A stretch of 14,061 nt of DNA from NCBI GenBank assembly GCA_946545035.1, contig CAMNND010000020.1, positions 1 to 14,061 of the forward strand, read 5' to 3'. The notes beneath the pieces were generated by a model. That model saw only the letters and a list, made by a program, of their open reading frames with translations. It did no database searches and was not told the origin of the DNA. Within the stretch, counting starts at the first letter, position 1. Each line of letters starts with the position of its first letter. The stretch is from an uncultured Clostridium sp. (lineage in GTDB: Bacteria; Bacillota; Clostridia; TANB77; CAG-508). Both the position numbers and the translations under genes were made by a program. Positions 13,421 to 14,061 of the stretch are shown here, piece by piece.

Positions 13421-14061
13421 TTATTTGTTATCTCCATCGTCTTCAACTTTGTAATCTGCATTGTATACGTTTCCATCTGCATCAGTTTCAGCATTTCCAG
13501 ATTCAGCGCCTGCCTCAGCATTTCCGTTTGCAGCTTGAGCTTGTGAATATAATTTTTCAGATACAGCATAGAATGTTGTTGTTAATTTTTCTGTTGCTGT
13601 TTTAATTGCTTCTATATCATCAGAATCTTTAACAGCTTTTAGTGCTTCTATATCTGTTTCAACTTTAGCTTTTTCTTCTGCGCTAATCTTGTCACCTAAA
13701 TCAGCTAATGTTTTTTCACAGTTATAGATTAAACTTGATGCGTTATTTTTAGCTTCGATTCCGTCTTTTTGTTTCTTATCTTCAGCAGCATGTGCTTCAG
13801 CATCTTTAACAGCTTTTTCAATATCTTCATCAGATAAGTTTGTAGAAGCTGTAATAGCTATATCTTGGCTATTTCCTGTTGCCATATCTTTTGCAGATAC
13901 ATGAACAATACCATTAGCATCAATATCAAATGTTACTTCGATTTGAGGTACTCCTCTTGGTGCTGCAGGAATTCCTGTTAATTGGAATCTTCCTAATGTT
14001 TTGTTATAAGCAGCCATTTCTCTTTCACCTTGTAATACGTGAACTTCAACTGATGTTTGAC
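13421..14061 (-). CDS. dnaK: Chaperone DnaK (Hsp70), C-terminal part
   Basis: The reading frame is open to the right edge, so only the last 213 or so residues of DnaK are present. The visible part begins in the substrate-binding domain (QTSVEVHVLQGERE, then TLGRFQLTGIPAAPRGVPQIEVTF, with DIDANGIVHVSAKD after it) and continues through the helical lid (SDEDIEKAVKDAE onward). It ends in a low-complexity acidic tail that closes in VEDDGDNK. The methionine at 14017 is internal and not a start, because conserved DnaK sequence continues upstream of it. The dipeptide AY replaces the usual AD in the conserved MAADNKTLG segment, a minor variation. The ATPase domain and any upstream grpE and hrcA are outside the window. 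Confidence 0.97.
   Translation of the reverse strand, partial: QTSVEVHVLQGEREMAAYNKTLGRFQLTGIPAAPRGVPQIEVTFDIDANGIVHVSAKDMATGNSQDIAITASTNLSDEDIEKAVKDAEAHAAEDKKQKDGIEAKNNASSLIYNCEKTLADLGDKISAEEKAKVETDIEALKAVKDSDDIEAIKTATEKLTTTFYAVSEKLYSQAQAANGNAEAGAESGNAETDADGNVYNADYKVEDDGDNK

Overview
The window looks like a piece of chromosome from a low-GC, endospore-forming clostridial Firmicute. The sporulation genes spoIVA and dpaA, strong AGGAGG-type ribosome binding sites, sigma-A promoters with extended -10 boxes, an encoded CCA on the tRNA and very AT-rich intergenic DNA all point that way. A eukaryotic-type UDP-sugar pyrophosphorylase, a degenerate prepilin-like peptide and a dockerin-like secreted protein would fit an uncultured gut anaerobe, but that placement is inference. 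I see no phage, insertion sequence, CRISPR array or toxin-antitoxin pair.

Layout. Positions 1-566 (minus strand) hold the first codons of a gene that leaves the window, a small membrane protein with its own promoter, and a tRNA-Leu(CAA) with promoter and terminator. Positions 641-2042 (plus) are a self-contained unit: promoter, hairpin at the predicted start of transcription, a 407-residue secreted protein, and a GC-rich terminator. Its base composition is clearly higher in GC than its neighbours. Positions 2049-4270 (minus) are an operon: radical SAM protein, DUF3006 protein, ComEC-like metallo-beta-lactamase-fold hydrolase. Positions 4338-4790 hold a small membrane protein of the phage-holin-4_2 type, convergent with the sugar pyrophosphorylase gene.

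The pyrophosphorylase gene (minus) and spoIVA (plus) are divergent, one with a sigma-A-like and the other with a sigma-E-like promoter. Then comes a minus-strand operon, dpaA - prepilin-like peptide - ROK sugar kinase, ending in a terminator that faces spoIVA. Upstream of it is the ppa - TPR membrane protein operon. Positions 11664-12188 (plus) are a second self-contained unit, a promoter plus a 120-residue XRE-like regulator and terminator, lodged between housekeeping genes. The window ends with dnaJ and the C-terminal part of dnaK (minus), separated by a hairpin.

The core genes are ordinary: proteostasis, pyrophosphate removal, spore coat assembly and spore dipicolinate. The parts I cannot explain are the two plus-strand single-gene units (secreted repeat protein and small regulator), the prepilin-like peptide inside the dpaA operon, and dpaA without an adjacent dpaB.
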